From contig JAJAGP010000288.1 in NCBI GenBank assembly GCA_025084515.1, positions 372,001 to 436,000 on the forward strand: 64,000 bases of DNA. Reading direction: 5' to 3'. The DNA is from Ancistrus triradiatus (taxonomy: Eukaryota > Chordata > Actinopteri > Siluriformes > Loricariidae). A program made the translations under genes and the position numbers. Positions 12,315-23,842 of this stretch are shown here, one piece after another. Within the stretch, counting starts at the first letter, position 1; the number at the start of each line of letters is the position of its first letter. Below the pieces are notes generated by a model, which saw nothing but the letters and a program-made list of their open reading frames with translations, was not told where the DNA came from and searched no databases.

Positions 12315-12787
12315 ATAATGCAGACTGCAACTCCCTCCCAATAGACTATCGTTAGTTTTGCGCATTTTAATGGTTTGGTCGAAATCATATGTCATAAATC
12401 ATTCTACAAGTAGCATACTGTGTTACTCCTTGTTAAGGCTTGCTATTTTGGCTGTTTTGTGTGGAAACTGGTCAGCGAGAGATGTTTCATGTTCTCCAGT
12501 CCATCCAACACTTGGTGATGTCAAGTCATGCATGCAGCTGCTCGGCCATGGAAATCCATGCCTTGGAGCACCCGGCACATAGTTATTGTGCTTATGTTAA
12601 TGCCAAAGTAGGTTTGGAACTCTGCAGTTACTGAATCAGCAGATAGTTGGTGACTTGTGCACTATGCACCTCAGCATTTGGCGACACTGCTCTGTAACTG
12701 TATATGATCTACCACTTTGTGGCAGAGTTGCCGTGGTTTCCAAAGGCTTCTACTTTTCAATAATACTAGTCACAGTCGATTGTGAAT

Positions 12788-13017
12788 ACAGGTAGTCCTC
12801 GGGTTACGACGGTCTCGAGTTACGACGTTTCGTGGTTATGACGCATCTCCCATTTACTGTATAAAGCCTTGTTTCGCACTTAAGTGGTTTTGCGTCATAA
12901 ACGTCATAACGCGAACTTCGTGTTTGGTGTGCACGGCGGAAGAATACACGGTTACGATTTTCGGTTTACGACGCCACTTAGGAACGGATCTGCGTCATAA
13001 GTCGAGGACTTACTGTA
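12788..13017. mobile_element. Short mariner-type MITE
   Basis: The left end ACAGGTAGTCCTCGGGTTAC and the reverse complement of the right end, ACAGTAAGTCCTCGACTTAT, form imperfect terminal inverted repeats. The 230-bp interior has no coding capacity but repeats ACGTCATAA/GTTACGAC motifs in both orientations. TA occurs at both edges, consistent with a Tc1/mariner target duplication. It is non-autonomous. Confidence 0.65.
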
Positions 13018-13441
13018 TAAAGGAGGGAAGAAATTAAACAATCTGGCTTGTTAGAACAGTGACATCCTATTACAGAGCCATGCTCGATTTCAGTCAGCTT
13101 GTTAGAACGACCCCTTCTTTTACAAACGTTTGTAAAGTCAAATTGCAAGGCTAGGTGCTTGACTTTATACACCTGTGGTAATGGAACTGAATGAAACATC
13201 TGTATTCAATATTTAAGATCTGTGTCCCAATATACTTTTGACTGCTACTTTGATGACTTAATAATCTACAGTAATGTTTGGCTTCATTTCACACATACAT
13301 ATGCAAAATGTTCAGATAGTCTTGAAGTAAATGAGACAGGTGGCACTTGCAGGAAAGCCAGTAAAGTAGAGAGTTGGAGTTGGAGAGAAGGAGCTGTGGT
13401 ATCTGTAATTTCACTTGGCATGCTTAAGTGTGTCAGTGATA

Positions 13442-13838
13442 AAAAATAAGGCTGGAATTTCCTCCATTAGTACACAATCTGTCTGACTGTGGATTGGTGG
13501 AGTCCAAACTCTTTAGAGATGGTACTTTTCCAGCATGATGAGTATCAACAACTCTTTTTCTGAGTTCTGAGGTCTCCTTTGTTTGTGTCATGATACACTT
13601 CCACAAACATGTGTTGTGAAAAGCAGACATTGATAGATCTCTGTTCTTTAAATAAAACGGGGTGCCCACTCACACCTGATTGTCATCCCATTGATTGAAA
13701 ACACCTGCCTCTAATTTCACCTTCAAATTAACTGCCAATCATAGAGGTTCACATACTTTTGGCACTCACTAATATGTAATATTTATGCAGAAATATAGAA
13801 AATTCTAAAGGGTTCACAAACTTTCAAGCACCACTGAA
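13442..13838 (-). mobile_element. Tc1/mariner-type non-autonomous fragment
   Basis: It shares long blocks with the element at 23139-23842, such as ACACAATCTGTCTGA, GGATTGGTGGAGTC and AGAAAATTCTAAAGGGTTCA. It ends in TTTCAAGCACCACTG, the inverse of the CAGTGGTGCTTGAAA end seen at 23139. Only one end is present. Confidence 0.65.
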
Positions 13839-14341
13839 GTTGAGGATATTTTATTACACAGAACAGTCACACCTAATTGTGTCACAGTATCTTAATGGGA
13901 ATTTTGTGACTTCACTGGCTTCCACACACTGTGTTGTTAAGTAACATGCGTGAGTTTTATTAGTCAGTCCTCATCTCTGTTTTAATTTATGTGTAATTGT
14001 TGACGAATTCTTACACGTGCTTCCAAACATGCTAGCAATGTTGTTAGTTTCCTAAATTATATTCCGCCCTCAACAAACTGCAAAACTGAATTTAATCCTT
14101 ATTGAGTATTCTGTAGCAATGGCTGTTCTTTGCTTAAAATATAAAATAAGCCCAGGACAAGACTTGGTTCTTGCAGTAATGAGAGGAGTAGTAGTAATTT
14201 TTACCCCTGCAGAACAGGAACATAAAAATGTTCATAAAGAAAATCATCACTCCCCTTTTGAAGATCACGTTTTTATCTTACAGTCTGAAATCAATTGCCA
14301 TAAAAATATCTTTATACATTTTTCCTTACAACATTGAGGTA

Positions 14342-15257
14342 CAGTGGGACAGCTGGCTAGGCCACTCCAGGACCTCGAAATGCTTTTTACATAGCCACTG
14401 CTTTGTTGCCTGAGCGGTGTGTTTGGGATCATTGTCATGCTGGATGACCCAGCCACTATTCATCTTCAATGCTCTCACTGATAGAAGGAGCTTTTGGCTT
14501 AAAATCTCACGATACATGGCCCCGTTCATTCTTCCCTTAACACGGATCAGTCGTCCTGTCCCCTTTGCAGTAAACATAAAATCAGCCCCAAAGCATGAGG
14601 TTTCCACCCTCATGCTTCACAGTAGGTATGGTGTTCTTGGGATGCAACTCAGCATTCTTCTTCCTCCAGACATGACGAATTGAGTTTTTACCACAAAGTT
14701 CTATATTTGTTTCATCTTATTACATGATATTCTCCCAATCCTCTTCTGGGTCATCCATATGCTCTCTGGCAAACTTTAGATGGGCCTGGACATGTACTGA
14801 CTTAAGCATGGGACATGCCTGGCACTGCAGGATCTGAGTCCCTCTCGGCGTAGTGTGTTACTGATGGTAGCCTTTGTTTCTTTGGTCCCTGGTCCCTGCA
14901 GGTCATTCATCAGGTCCCTCCGTGTAGTTCTGAGATTTTTGCTCACCGTTTTCATTATCATTTTGACCCAACGGGATGAGATCTTGCGTGTGGCCCCAGA
15001 TCGAGGGAGATTATCAGTGGTCTTGTATGTCATCCATTTTCTTACAGTTGCTCCCACAGTTGATTTATTCACACCAACCTGCTTGCTTATTGTAGATTCA
15101 GTCTTCCCAGCCTTATGCAGGTCTACAAAAAAAAAAATCTCATTTTGTCTCTCATAGTTGAAGTGTACCTATGATGAAAATTACAGACCTCTCTCATCTT
15201 TCTAAGTAGGAGAACATGCACAATCAGTGGCTGACTAAATATTTTTTTGCCCCACTG
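14342..15257 (-). mobile_element. Tc1-like transposon, minus strand, left repeat almost lost
   Basis: The right edge is the terminal repeat (GCCCCACTG followed by TA at 15258). On the left only CAGTGGG remains after a TA, and it is fused directly to transposase sequence. Minus-strand readings 15072-14776 (MNKSTVGATVRKWMTYK, then SKNLRTTRRDLMNDLQ) and 14613-14326 (RVKGRMNGAMYREILSQK, FQHDNDPKHTAQAT-like) cover the HTH region and the second catalytic Asp. The third catalytic residue and the C-terminus are deleted. Flanking TA dinucleotides show the deleted form is still bounded like a transposon. Confidence 0.8.
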
Positions 15258-15576
15258 TAACAAGAAAATTAATAAAATGATTTCATAATCATTAATGGAA
15301 AATAGTTATTGGATCACAGTAATGCATTACTTTGATTTAGCTCCAACACTGGGAACTCAAGTTGATATCTTTTTATGGAGATTATATGTAGCCTAACTAT
15401 AAAATCTAGCTAATAATCAGCATCAAGATTTTATTGCATGTAAATATATTGAGAACAAATCTGGGTTAAAACTGAAGGTAAAACTTTTATATTGTCATCT
15501 CAGTATGTTCTTAAAGAAAGCCTTGAGTTATGATTAAGACAAAAATTCACATTGCTTTATAAAGTGATATGTTATA

Positions 15577-16092
15577 CACTGCTCAGCCAAAAAAGGTCAC
15601 CACCTGGATTTAACTAAGTAAATAGTTAAATAGTTAAAATAAAAGAGCCTCCCATCCGTTTAATTACTGCATTGGTGATTATGTTTCAGTTGGCAACAAG
15701 TTACTTAACCTTAAGTGATGCAGTGAGTAGCTTCTCTTGTTAAACAACCATGTCAAAAGACATGGTTGTGGAAAATATGTTAATATGTTTCATAAGGGTC
15801 ATATTGTGAAAGAGTGGTTCAGGGAGCATGAGACATCATTTCACACATGGATTGAGTCCAGACCTGAACCCCATTGAGAATATTTGGGATGTGCTGGAGA
15901 AGACTTTGTGCAGTGGCCCACATCTCCCATCATCATTACAAGATCTTAATTAATGCAACTCTGGACAGAATTCAATTTTGTGGCAGTGCAGAAGCTTGCG
16001 GGAACGATGCCACAGTGACTGCGTGCCGTAATCAAAGCTAAAGGAGGTCTAACGAAATATTAGAGTGTGACCTTTTTTTTGGCCAGGCAGTG
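15577..16092 (+). mobile_element. Tc1-like non-autonomous element
   Basis: It is bounded by CACTGCTCAGCCAAAAAAGG and GACCTTTTTTTTGGCCAGGC then AGTG, inverted with mismatches and flanked by TA on both sides. The interior keeps a transposase fragment, SPDLNPIENIWDVLEKTLCS (about 15855-15915), which carries the third acidic residue of a DD34E enzyme. The rest of the transposase is missing. Confidence 0.75.
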
Positions 16093-16248
16093 TACATAGT
16101 ATGACAAGTAATATTTGGTTGACAGTACAAAATGTATGCTAATTAATATTTAATTATACTTGTAGACTAGACATTGAACTTCAATTAACACATAAAATTC
16201 AAATGCAAGATCCTTTTGTTTCCAAGATTGTGTTTTTGTCTTTCCTAG

Positions 16249-16415
16249 ATAAGAAGCAGGATGGCAGTGTTCCACCAGCTGTTTTTATTCCAGCACCCTC
16301 AAAGCGAGGCAGAAAAAAGAAGTACACAATGCCCAGAGGAGGTGTTTTGACGACACATACTCTCCATACAGGAAGTGATGCATTTATTCTTGCTCACCTG
16401 GCTGCTGGAGGACAG
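16249..16415 (+). CDS. znf384: znf384-like, exon upstream of the zinc fingers
   Basis: The exon follows a TTTCCTAG acceptor, enters with two bases of a codon and ends in phase 0 before a GCAAGG donor. It encodes a 55-residue stretch including PSKRGRKKKYTMPRGG. The RGRKKK basic motif lies at the same place, before the zinc fingers, in mammalian ZNF384 as I recall it. ZNF384 (NMP4/CIZ) is a nuclear DNA-binding regulator. The segment is outside the fingers and may bind AT-rich DNA or serve nuclear import (inference). The N-terminal exons that must precede it were not recognised and may lie before the window or between the transposons. Confidence 0.75.
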
Positions 16416-16421
16416 GCAAGG
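16416..16421 (+). other. znf384: GC-type splice donor
   Basis: The exon ends GGACAG and the intron starts GCAAGG instead of GT. Reading on to the exon at 16752 keeps phase 0 and joins GGQ to HHTADPYDLSN, similar to the family sequence. CAG|GCAAG fits the known consensus of GC-AG introns. No GT donor in this frame lies close by. Confidence 0.65.
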
Positions 16422-16751
16422 GTTTTGACTCATGTTTAACTTATGCTGGGACACATTTACAATGAGCAATTTCTAATTTACAGTTGCAAAACAAACATCA
16501 CTATAAGGACGTCTATAAATGTTTTCTGCTGTTTTTTCCCCCTGTATTAAAAATCCCTCCAGTTACAAGGCTAAATTAAGAATTTTTTTTCCCAATATGA
16601 GAAGAAATAGGAGGACATTTTAAGGATAAATAACTTGACGCTTAGCACTTTGCATTTCTGAGGTTTTTTTGGACTATTGTATACGTAGTAGGTATTTTAG
16701 TTCTTAATTCTCATGTGTACTCTCTTCTGTTTGATAACTGACACTTCTTAG

Positions 16752-16828
16752 CATCACACTGCTGACCCCTATGACCTGTCTAATGATGAAGATGATCATA
16801 CAAGCAAGGATGGGAACAAATCATACAG
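16752..16828 (+). CDS. znf384: znf384-like, acidic linker exon
   Basis: It is 77 bases long, with acceptor TTCTTAG and donor AG|GTACAG. It encodes HHTADPYDLSNDEDDHTSKD then GNKSY, and its last two bases (AG) pair with the first base of the next exon to give Arg. The acidic DPYDLSN-EDD stretch directly before YRCRMC is characteristic of the ZNF384/ZNF362 pair. It links the basic motif to the first finger. Confidence 0.85.
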
Positions 16829-17431
16829 GTACAGAACAAATTTCAAACTATACTTTTTAAACAGACCATGACTTGACAATCTAGAAAAGGAATTTTCACT
16901 GGTTTACTAGTTTGACTGATGTATGATGATATACACCTAAAATGTGAAATTCCTCTACTTTCTACCATCCATAATGTGACAAATATACCACTTATATTAC
17001 AACAAACATGTTTTTCATTTTATTGGCTTCGACTTCCTGATAGGATTTGTTCATTGTTTGTTGATTTGATTGCTGACCAGCCATATTATGGAAATAGAAG
17101 TAAATGGCCAAAAAGTTATTTTGTTATAGTGTATAAGTAGGATGTTTTTAAAATGAGCATGCAGAGCTATGTCTTTGGGCATGGAAATCAAATGAAAATG
17201 GGAGAAATTTGGTCTGTAGTTTTCCTTATATAATTGCTTATGATAGAAATTGATCCAAACTTTTTCTAAAATGCCAATACAATCTCTCGCTTATGTAATA
17301 CAATGTCCTGGTCTCCTATGTTACATTAACATTTTATAAATTAAAATATTAAAACATGTATTTGTAATTTTTTCTTCTACTTATTTTGCCTACTTTTGCC
17401 TACTTCAAACTGTGATTGATAAGTCCATTTA

Positions 17432-18875
17432 CAGTGGGGCAAAAAAGTATTGAGCCAGTGATTGTGCAAGTTCTACTTAGAAAGATGAGAGAGGTCTGTA
17501 ATTTTCATCATAGATACATTTCAACTATGAGAGACAAAATGAGAAAAAAATCCAGGAAATCACATTGTAGGATTTTTAAAGAATTTAACTGTAAATGATG
17601 GAGGAAAATAAGTATTTGTTCACCTACAAACAAGCAACATTTCTGGCTCTCACAGACCTATAACTTCTTCTTTAAGAAGCTCTTCTGTCCTCCACTCGTT
17701 ACCTGTATTAATGGCACCTGTTTGTTCTCGTTATCTGTATAAAAGACACCTGTCCACAGCCTCAAACAGTCTCCAAACTCCAAACTCAACCATGGCCAAG
17801 ACCAAAGAGCTGTCGAAGGACACCAGGAAGAGAATTGTAGACCTGCACCAGGCTGGGAAGGGTGAATCTACAATAGGTGTGAATAAATCAACTGTGGGAG
17901 CAATTGTAAGAAAATGGAAGACATACAAGATCATTAATAATCTCCCTATATCTGGGGCCACACGCAAGATCTCATCCTGTGGGGTCAAAATAATCATGAG
18001 AACGGTGAGCAAAAATCCCAGAACTACACAGAGGGACCTGATGAATGACCTGCAGAGAGCTGGGACCAAAGTAACAAAGGCTACCATCAGTAACACACTA
18101 CGCCGAGAGGGACTCAGATCCTGCAGTGCCAAGCGTTTCCCCCTGCTTAAGCCAGTACATGTCCCGGTCTGGAGCATATTTGTTTGCCAGAGAGCATATG
18201 GATGATCCAGAAGAGGATTGGGAGAATATCATGTGGTCAGATGAAACCAAAATAGAATTTTTTGGTAAAAACTCAACTCGTCGTGTTTGGAGGAAGAAGA
18301 ATGCTGAGTTGCATCCCAAGAACACCATACCTACTGTGAAGCATGGGGGTGGAAACATCATGCTTTGGGGCTGTTTTTCTGCAGAGGGGACAGGACGACT
18401 GAGCCGTGTTAAGGGAAGCATAAATGGGGCCATGTATCGTGAGATTTTAAGCCAAAACCTCCTTCCATCAGTGAGAGCATTGAAGGTGGGCCGTGGCTGG
18501 GTCTTCCAGCATGACAATGATCCTAAACACACCGCTTGGTCAGTGAAGGAGTACCTCCGTAAAAAGCATTTCGAGGTCCTGGAGTGGCCTAGCCAGTCTC
18601 CAGACCTCAACCCCATACATCTTGTCTTTGCCAACAAAGGTTATGTTACAAAGTATTGAGTTGAACTTTTGTTATTGACCAAATACTTATTTTTCACCGT
18701 AATTTACAATTAAATTCTTTAAAAATCCTACAATGTTATTTCCTGGATTTCTTTTTTTCATATTGTCTTTCATAGTTGAATTGTACCTGTAATGAAAATT
18801 ACAGACCTCTCTCATCTTTCTAAGTAGGAGAACCTGCACAGTCAGTGGCTGACTAAATACTTTTTTGGCCCACTG
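17432..18875 (+). mobile_element. Tc1-like transposon with both terminal repeats
   Basis: It is bounded by CAGTGGGGCAAAAAAGTATT after TA and by TTTTTTGGCCCACTG before TA. At about 1.44 kb it is the most complete same-family copy on the + strand. It lies in the znf384 intron between 16828 and 22589, in the same orientation as the gene. Confidence 0.9.
17792..18659 (+). pseudogene. Tc1-like DD34E transposase, disrupted
   Basis: The ATG at 17792 starts MAKTKELSKDTRKRIVDLHQ. Two helix-turn-helix segments follow (INKSTVG-type at about 35-50, then TTQRDLMNDLQRAGTKV-type). A small deletion removes the GKQV residues normally before GVNKSTVG. Near 18160 the frame shifts, and the catalytic domain continues at 18180-18659 with IMWSDETKIEFFG (first Asp) and VFQHDNDPKHTA (second Asp). 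The sequence then jumps from SPDLNPI to FANKGYVTKY, so the catalytic Glu and about 45 residues of the C-terminal domain are deleted. It cannot encode an active enzyme. Confidence 0.88.
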
Positions 18876-19376
18876 TAATTAAAAAATAAATTAAAGGTAC
18901 TTAGTTTTGAGTGGTGTTTTGGGTGCCGGTTGAAGATATGGTTTAGGCCATGGCAAGCTGCAGCTGATGGTCCAATGCAATTCTTGATTAAAGTGAATAA
19001 AGTATGGAAAGTTAATACAAAACATCACAAAAAACTAAGTCTCAGAAAAAAAGGTGGGAAAAGACTGTAAAAAGTTACTAAATAACGATTAACAACAAAA
19101 AATATGATCTGCCAGTAATAGAAGGAAATGATTAAGATATTGTAAAAAGTACTTTATACAGTGGGGCAAAATAGTATTTGGTCAGCAAATGATTGTGCAA
19201 GTTCTCCAACTTAGAAAGATGAGAGAGATCTGTAATTTTCATCATAGGTACACTTCAACTATGAGAGACAAAATGAGAATAAAAAAAATCCAGGAAATCA
19301 CATTGTAGGATTTTTAAAGAATTTAATTGTAAATCATGATGGAAAATAAGTGTTTGGTCAATAAATTTGGTTCAAC

Positions 19377-20352
19377 TCAATACTTTGTAACATAACCTTT
19401 GTTGGCAATGACAGAGGTCAAACGTTTCCTGTAAGTCTTCACCTGATTTGCACACAGCTGGTGTGTGCTGGTATTTTGGCCCATTCCTCCAAGCAGATCT
19501 CCTCTAGAGCAGTGATGTTTTAAGGGCAACACGGACTTTCAACTCCCTCCACAAATTTTCTATGGGGCTGAGGTCTAGCTAGGCCACTCCAGGACCTTGA
19601 AATGCTTTTTACGGAGTCACTCCTTCGTTGCCTGAGCAACGTTTGGGATCATTGTCATGCTGGAAGGCCCAGCTACGTTACATCTTCAATGCTCTCACTG
19701 ATGGAAGGAGGTTTTGGCTTAAAATCTCATGATACAAGGCCCCGTTCATTCTTCCCTTAACATGGATCAGTCGTCCTGTCCCCTATGCAGAAAATCAACC
19801 CCAAAGCATGAGGTTTTCACCCCGTGCTTCACAGTAGGTATGGCGCAACTCAGAATTCTTCTTCCTCCAAACACGACAAGTTGAGGTATTACCAAAAAAT
19901 TCTATTTTGGTTTCCTCTGACCACATGATATTCTCCCAATCCTCTTCTGGATCATCCATATGCTCTCTTGCAATCTTCAGACGGGCCTGGACATGTACTG
20001 GCTTAGGCAGGGGGACACGCCTGGCACTGCAGGATCCGAGTCCCTCTCGGCGTACTGATGGTAGCTTTGTTACTTTGGTCACAGCTCTCTGCAGGTTATT
20101 CATCAGGTCCCTCCGTGTAGTTTTGGGATTTTTGCTCACCGTTCATGATCATTTTGTCCCCACGGGATGAGATCTTGCATGGAGCCCCAGATCGATGGAG
20201 ATTATCAATGGTCTTGTATGTCTTACAATTGCTCCCACAGTTGATTTATTCACACCAACCTGCTTGCCTATTGAAGATTCACCCTTCCCAGCCTGCTGCA
20301 GGTCTACAATTTTCTTCCTGGTATCCGTCGACAGCTTTTTGGTCTTGGCCAT
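19377..20352 (-). pseudogene. Tc1-like transposase, minus strand, disrupted
   Basis: From ATG 20352 the reading is MAKTKKLSTDTRKKIVDLQQ, then VGVNKSTVGAIVR. A segment is missing after IVR, as in the copy at 2294. The frame continues in 20139-19795 with SKNPKTTRRDLMNNLQ, MWSEETKIEFFG and VWRKKNSELRH. The first catalytic Asp has become Glu (WSEETK, from WSDETK). The C-terminal end NKGYVTKY and its stop (19377-19379) are present. Multiple frameshifts make it inactive. Confidence 0.8.
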
Positions 20353-20474
20353 GGTTGAGTTTGGAGTCTGACTGTTTGAGGCTGTGAACAGGTTTCTATT
20401 ATACAGATAGAAACAGGTGCCATTAATACAGGTAACGAGTGGAGGACAGAAGAGCTTCTTAAAGAAGTTGTTAC

Positions 20475-21229
20475 TGTTAGGGCCTACACTTTGGCCGTTA
20501 GCGGCCAGTGTTAGTCCTTCTCAGCAGTGTCTGCTCTCCCCACTTTTCTGGGGATTCCCCTAAGCTGACAGTAGAGGCCACTGTTGGCTCAGTTATCGTG
20601 TGGAATCCCCTCATACCAGTGCATTCACGTTGGCATGACTGATTGGCAATGTGATTGCCTTGGAAAGTGATTGCACCTGTCAGTAGTGCTATTTAAGAAC
20701 AAGCTTTGCCACTGACAGGGGCCGCATCCTCACCTATTGCTTGCTTACTGTTCGCCTTTCGCTACGGTTGTGAGCTTTTGATCGCTTTCTTGCTGCTCGG
20801 ATCTTTCCTCCTTTCTCTCCAGGGACGATGGTAGGAGTTTCCCCGCAAAGGGGGGGACTTGAGTAAAGCGGAAACACTTGAGGGTCTTTAGATAGGCAAG
20901 GGAAAGCTTTTTCCACGCTCTGGAGTGGCATTAGGCCGTCCGGACGCGCCCTTTTTCATGCTTTCCGCTTTTGCACGTCTCCCCGGCTTTGGTGCCACAC
21001 TCCAGTGAGCGATCAGCCAGGAGTGTTTGTGGTACGTGCCTGCTGGGGATCTGCATCAGCCTCATGCTCCCTTTGGTCCAGGGAGGACCGTGACACGCTC
21101 GTTGCAGGCTTTTCGCTCGGACTCATGCTCCCATGGAATCGGGAGGACCGTGAGTTTCCTCTGCGGATCTCTCAGCGGAGTGATTCGATTCTGAGTCACT
21201 CGCTGTAACTCTGAACGCGTACCGTAACA
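20475..21229. mobile_element. Solo LTR inserted in a Tc1 copy
   Basis: The segment begins TGTTAGGGCC and ends CCGTAACA. Its ends, TGTTA and TAACA, are perfect inverted repeats, and it is flanked by a 5-bp direct repeat GTTAC at 20470-20474 and 21230-21234. A CTATTTAAG TATA-like motif lies near 20687, about 215 bases in, in keeping with a promoter read on the + strand. There is no internal coding sequence, so this is a solo LTR left by LTR-LTR recombination. The 5-bp target duplication fits gypsy-type elements, but the family is not recognised. Confidence 0.8.
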
Positions 21230-21461
21230 GTTACAGGTCTGTGAGAGCCAGAAATGTTGCTTGTTTGTAGGTGACCAAATACTTATTTTCCACCATGATT
21301 TACAATTTAATTCTTTAAAAATTCTACAATGGGATTTCCTGGATTTTTTTTTCTCATTTTAGTTGAAGTGTACCTATGATGAAAATTACAGACCTCTCTC
21401 ATCTTTTTAAGTCAGAGAACTTGCACAATCAGTGGCTGACTAAATACTTTTTGCTCCACTG

Positions 21462-22588
21462 TATACACAATACAAATGTGATAGGGAATTAAAACAGTTA
21501 AAATGTAATAAACTCCTAACAGATACAAACAGCGTGAAATCAGCGTGAATCTGAACATGAAATTGTGAATTGAAAATGGTGACCATTACAGTTAGTAGTC
21601 TGCAAGGGAAGAAGGACTCATGGCAGGATAAGTGATGACAGTGTTTAGATGATCAGTGGGATATTTTGTGCAGAATGCAGTCTAAGTAAATTTAAGGGTA
21701 TAAGGGTACATTTTAGGGTATAATTGTGTATATTTAAGGTTATGGGTAGTGGGGTTTTGAACATAACAGCTTTGTGGCCAAAAATCGAAATCTGTAGGCA
21801 GGTTGGGGGAAAGGGTCTAATCACTCACTGTCTTGTACATAGTCCGTATAATCAAAAGTCATGTAAATTCATTTTGTGAAAATTATTTATTTAATGTCCA
21901 AGACAGAGAAGAAAAATTATGTGACATATTGTGTGGCTGCTGTGTGTTTTGTTTGTATGTAATTAATGTCAAACAGCATTATAACATGCATCCATGGTGT
22001 AATACTGACACAGGACGAGCATGTTATGGTATCAAAAGATTCGCTGAATTTAGCAGAACACCAGTTTAAAGTGAGAAAGGGAAGTGCACGTTGCAGTGTC
22101 TGCACAACAACAGATCAGACTTAAAATAGGTTTAACAGTACACTTAACAGGGAACTTCCCTTAACACTTCCCTTACACTTCCCTTAACAGGGAAAATATT
22201 AAAATGGCACCACTGTTCAATGAGATGCTTAGATGATTTTGTAAATGAAAAGGGGTTTTGCATAAGACATTTTTGAACATTTTTAACTCATTTTAAAGAA
22301 TAAATGAGATTTGGAAATCTATTCTCTTATGAAGTGAAAGTGATAGACATTTTTGTGCTACTTACAGGCTGCATAACCTGATGACAGTGATGTTGTATGG
22401 TTCCTTTTTAGAGCATGAAATTAAAGCAACAAATATTTAATGTCCAGCTTTACTGAATGTCTGGTTCACTCCTATGTGATATAGGGCTGAAAGGGCTGAC
22501 ATGATATCTTTATTTCAGCTTGAGCATCGTACTGGATTTTCCGTGTAAACCTCTACAGTGTCTTTTCCCACTGTCCTTGTCAATTCAG
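21462..22588. other. znf384 intron sequence, no recognised element
   Basis: The stretch is A/T-rich with a few short local repeats, such as ACTTCCCTTA repeated near 22155-22190. It ends in a pyrimidine-rich acceptor tract (CTGTCCTTGTCAATTCAG) before the next exon. Confidence 0.55.
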
Positions 22589-22813
22589 ATGCCGGATGTG
22601 CTCTGTGACCTTCTTCAGCAAGTCGGAAATGCAGATCCATGCTAAGTCACATACGGAGGCCAAACCACATAAGTGTCCACACTGCTCCAAATCATTTGCA
22701 AACTCCAGCTACCTGGCCCAGCACATCCGAATCCACAGTGGTTCTAAGCCATACATTTGCTCCTACTGTCAGAAATCTTTCAGACAGCTCAGTCACTTGC
22801 AGCAGCACACACG
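22589..22813 (+). CDS. znf384: znf384-like, zinc fingers 1-3 exon
   Basis: The 225-base exon has acceptor AATTCAG and donor ACG|GTAGTA. It encodes CRMCSVTFFSKSEMQIHAKS, then two linked C2H2 fingers beginning CPHCSKSFANSSYLAQHIRI and CSYCQKSFRQLSHLQQHTR. The last finger's second His comes from the following exon, at the codon pair split by the intron. The linkers (TEAKPHKC, SGSKPYIC) are of the TGEKP class. The finger order and sequence match ZNF384/ZNF362 and bind DNA through the helix residues. Phase is 2 at both ends (1 base in, 2 bases out), so the exon can join either to 25242 or directly to 28407. Confidence 0.93.
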
Positions 22814-23138
22814 GTAGTAATTTATAAATATTCATTAAAGAATGTGATGAGTGTGTGTTTTCATCTGAAGCTTTAGTCATTTTCTTGTTGTTTTTAATGT
22901 TTATATTTTATGCTAGAGGTTTAATTATTGCATTTTATGCAACATTTTCTTTATTGTCAGTTCACCAACTCTTCAGCTGTAAAATGGACACACATTAACA
23001 GATATTAAGAGCTGAGGTATGATTAGAGATTAAAGAAGGTGTAGGCATTTTTCACACATTTCTTTACTTTGTAACTTTCTGCTATTAATTACATTGTCTT
23101 CAGTGATCTGTTTTCATTTTTTGTTCCCCATCAGCATA

Positions 23139-23842
23139 CAGTGGTGCTTGAAAGTTTGTGAACCCTTTAGAATTTTCTATATTTCTGCATAAATATGACC
23201 TAAAACATTATCAGATTTTCACATAAGTCCTAAAAGTAGATCAAGAGAACCCAGCTAAACAAATGAGACAAAAATATTATACTTGGTCATTTATTTATTG
23301 AGGAAAATGATCCAATAATTGCATATTATTGGAGGGAAACAATGGTCTTGAATTTCCTCCATTTGTACACAATCTGTCTGAATGTGGATTGGTGGAGTCT
23401 AAACTTTTTAGAGATGGTTTTGTAATCTTTTTTCAGCCTGATAAGCATCAACAACTCTTTTTCTGAGGTCCTCAGAAGTCTCCTTTGTTCATGCCATAAT
23501 ACACTTCTACAAACGTGTGTTGTGAACAGCAGACTTTGATAGATCTCTGTTCTTTAAATAAAACAGGGTGCCCACTCACACTTGATTGTCATCCCATTTA
23601 CTGAAAACACCTGACTAATTTCACCTTCAAATTAACTGCTAATCATAGAGGTTCACATACTTTTGCCACTCAATAATATGTAATATTGGTCTATTTTCCT
23701 CAATAAATAAATGACTGAGTATAATATTTTTGTCTCATTTGTTAAACTGGGTTCTCTGTATCTACTTTTAGGACTTGTGTGAAAATCTGATGATGTTTTA
23801 GGTCATATTTATGCAGAAATATAGAAAATTCTAAAGGGTTCA
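23139..23842 (+). mobile_element. Tc1/mariner-type non-autonomous element with inverted ends
   Basis: It starts CAGTGGTGCTTGAAAGTTTG after TA. The first 160 bases reappear inverted at the other end (for example AGAATTTTCTATATTTCTGC and its reverse complement at about 23814-23833), so the termini are long inverted repeats. The extreme right end past GGGTTCA is missing. The interior is a decayed remnant with no ORF. A fragment of the same family is at 13442-13838. Confidence 0.75.

Larger units (their letters stand above)
19159..21461 (-). mobile_element. Tc1-like transposon, minus strand, split by a solo LTR
   Basis: The left edge CAGTGGGGCAAAATAGTATT follows TA and the right edge ends GCTCCACTG before TA. 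The 755-bp LTR at 20475-21229 sits in its 5' UTR, and without it the copy is about 1.55 kb. It faces the copy at 17432-18875 across only 283 bp, so the two form a long inverted repeat in one intron. Confidence 0.88.
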
